Source: Clostridia bacterium
GTDB taxonomy: Bacteria; Bacillota; Clostridia; Oscillospirales; Acutalibacteraceae
Reading direction: 5' to 3'
DNA: 6,364 nt
NCBI GenBank assembly: GCA_900759575.1
Contig: CAAEVU010000061.1
Location: 1 to 6,364 of the forward strand
Both the position numbers and the translations under genes were made by a program. Positions 5,039 to 6,364 of the stretch are shown one piece after another. The notes below the pieces were generated by a model, which was given only the letters and a program-made list of their open reading frames with translations, ran no database searches and had not been told where the DNA came from. The stretch's first letter is position 1, and every line of letters starts with the position of its first letter.

Positions 5039-6364
5039 TTACTGTGCCGAACACTCTAAGCCTTTGCTTGTGGGCCGTATGACCACGGTCTCCCCTGCAT
5101 GGAGCTTGAGAGAGCACTCCATTCCTTGACAGAACACACTGCCTTCATAAGGATAACTGGCGGTGATGCAGGCCTTTTCCAATTTTCCTGCTTTCCATAC
5201 TAAATCCACCCCAAGGCCGCCTTTTGCACGAAGTCCTTCCATACTGCCGTTTTCCCAGTTTTTAGGCAACGCAGGAAGCAGTTTCAATTTGTGGGGCGCA
5301 CTTTGCAGCAGCGTAGCGGCGATACCGGCAATACCGCCGAAGTTGCCGTCGATCTGGAACGGCGGGTGATTGTCGAACAGGTTGGGCAAGGTGGATTTTT
5401 CCAGCAAGAGCTGGATGTTTTCTCCCGTCTTTTCCCCATCTCCCAAGGCAGCCCAGAAATTGATAATCCAAGCCCGGCTCCAGCCTGTATGACCACCACC
5501 ATGAGAGAGTCTGCGTTCCAGAGTCCCACGGGCGGCTTTTGCCAATTCCGGTGTTTCGTCAGGACTGATCTGATGCCCGGGATAAAGGGCGAACAAGTGA
5601 GAAATATGCCGGTGTCCAATCTCCACTTCCTCATATTCCTCCAGCCATTCCTTTAAGGTCCCGTTCGAGGCGATTTCCGGCTGGGGCAGGTCCTTCAGGA
5701 TCTCCTGAAGCCGTGCAGCCAATTCCGGTTCTTTGCCCAATACAGTGCAAGCAGAAATGCATCCGCGGAACAATTCCGTGAGGATCTGGCTGTCCATGGC
5801 GCAACCTTCACACAGACACGCCTCTTCTCCGCTGGGGTGGACGTATCTGTTTTCCGGTGAGAGAGTGGGAAATACCACCCACTGTCCTTTTTCGTTGGGC
5901 ACAAGGTAGTCCACAAAAAACAGACTGGCATCCCGCAGCAGGTAAAAATATTTTTCCAGAAACTCTTTATCCAAGGTGTACTGGTATCTTTCCCAGATGT
6001 GAGTACACATCCACGCGGCGCCCATGACCCAATATGTAGAGGAAATACAGCTGTCCTGGGGTGCGCAGTCGCCCCACAAATCCGTGTTGTGGTGGGCCAC
6101 AAATCCCCGGGCACCATACATTTTTTCGGCGACCTCTTTCCCGTGAGGGTACATTTTTTCAAGCAGGTCAAAGAACGGAATGTGACACTCTGAAAGGTTG
6201 CAGGACTCCACAGGCCAATAGTTCATTTCGGTATTGATATTGATGGTAAACTTGCTGTCCCACGCTGCTTCAATACGATCGTTCCAAATACCCTGCAAAT
6301 TGGAGGGCAGCGATCCGGGACGGCTGGAACTAATGGTCAAATACCGGCCAAAGGCAAAGTACAA
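5039..6364 (-). CDS. GH95 family alpha-L-fucosidase, C-terminal part (5' end outside window)
   Basis: The visible 441 codons are the C-terminal part of a glycoside hydrolase family 95 enzyme. This family is usually about 750-800 residues and contains inverting alpha-1,2-L-fucosidases and some alpha-L-galactosidases acting on mucin, milk or plant glycans. Counting from the edge, the (alpha/alpha)6-barrel motifs are clear: GRYLTISSSRPG (6-17), LPSNLQGIWN, TININTEMNYWP with N42 and N44, HHNTDLWGD (91-99), SPEN (E171), GHRHISHL (250-257), GGHTGWSRAW (290-299) and FQIDGNFGG with D339. In the Bifidobacterium enzyme AfcA a Glu acts as acid and an Asp with two Asn as base. N42, N44 and D339 map well; E171 as the acid is my best guess. 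The end contains the usual beta-rich C-terminal domain. The TTG at the window edge is an ordinary Leu codon, not a start. Its export and promoter cannot be judged. Confidence 0.95.
   Translation of the reverse strand: MYFAFGRYLTISSSRPGSLPSNLQGIWNDRIEAAWDSKFTININTEMNYWPVESCNLSECHIPFFDLLEKMYPHGKEVAEKMYGARGFVAHHNTDLWGDCAPQDSCISSTYWVMGAAWMCTHIWERYQYTLDKEFLEKYFYLLRDASLFFVDYLVPNEKGQWVVFPTLSPENRYVHPSGEEACLCEGCAMDSQILTELFRGCISACTVLGKEPELAARLQEILKDLPQPEIASNGTLKEWLEEYEEVEIGHRHISHLFALYPGHQISPDETPELAKAARGTLERRLSHGGGHTGWSRAWIINFWAALGDGEKTGENIQLLLEKSTLPNLFDNHPPFQIDGNFGGIAGIAATLLQSAPHKLKLLPALPKNWENGSMEGLRAKGGLGVDLVWKAGKLEKACITASYPYEGSVFCQGMECSLKLHAGETVVIRPTSKGLECSAQ

Noticed and set aside
5291..5656. A 121-codon plus-strand open frame opposite the GH95 gene
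   Set aside because: It is a shadow frame of the well-conserved GH95 coding sequence.

Overview
The window looks like chromosomal DNA from a Gram-positive, probably spore-forming gut Clostridia/Oscillospiraceae-type bacterium. This is an inference from strong AGGAGG-type ribosome binding sites, an S-layer-homology (SLH) surface protein, a GH95 fucosidase-type glycosidase, many intrinsic terminators, tRNA genes with encoded CCA, and roughly balanced base composition. No mobile element, CRISPR array or phage gene was recognised.

Left part (1-358): a sigma-A-like promoter drives two adjacent class II serine tRNAs, UGA then GCU, followed by a strong terminator. Next comes about 330 bases (358-691) with no gene I can support. 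Then an extended -10 promoter precedes a secreted protein with three SLH repeats, a Pro/Thr linker and a small Cys/His C-terminal module (773-1654). Two terminators lie after it; the second also serves the convergent gene.

Middle part (1852-4931): a small membrane protein on the minus strand and a two-gene plus-strand operon diverge from a 130-base region. The operon encodes a 669-residue fusion of a GT4-type glycosyltransferase with an alpha/beta-hydrolase-like domain. It overlaps by 11 bases a 121-residue protein with eight cysteines and an internal duplication. Both divergent promoters can be read as mother-cell (sigma-K-like) elements: an AC-type -35, a 15-16 base spacer, and CATAnnnTG. 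If that holds, this is a sporulation-time unit, perhaps glycosylating or acylating a spore-surface component. That role is inference, not shown by the sequence.

Right part (5039-6364): the C-terminal 441 codons of a GH95 alpha-L-fucosidase-family enzyme on the minus strand, cut by the window edge. It converges on the operon, and one bidirectional hairpin separates the two.
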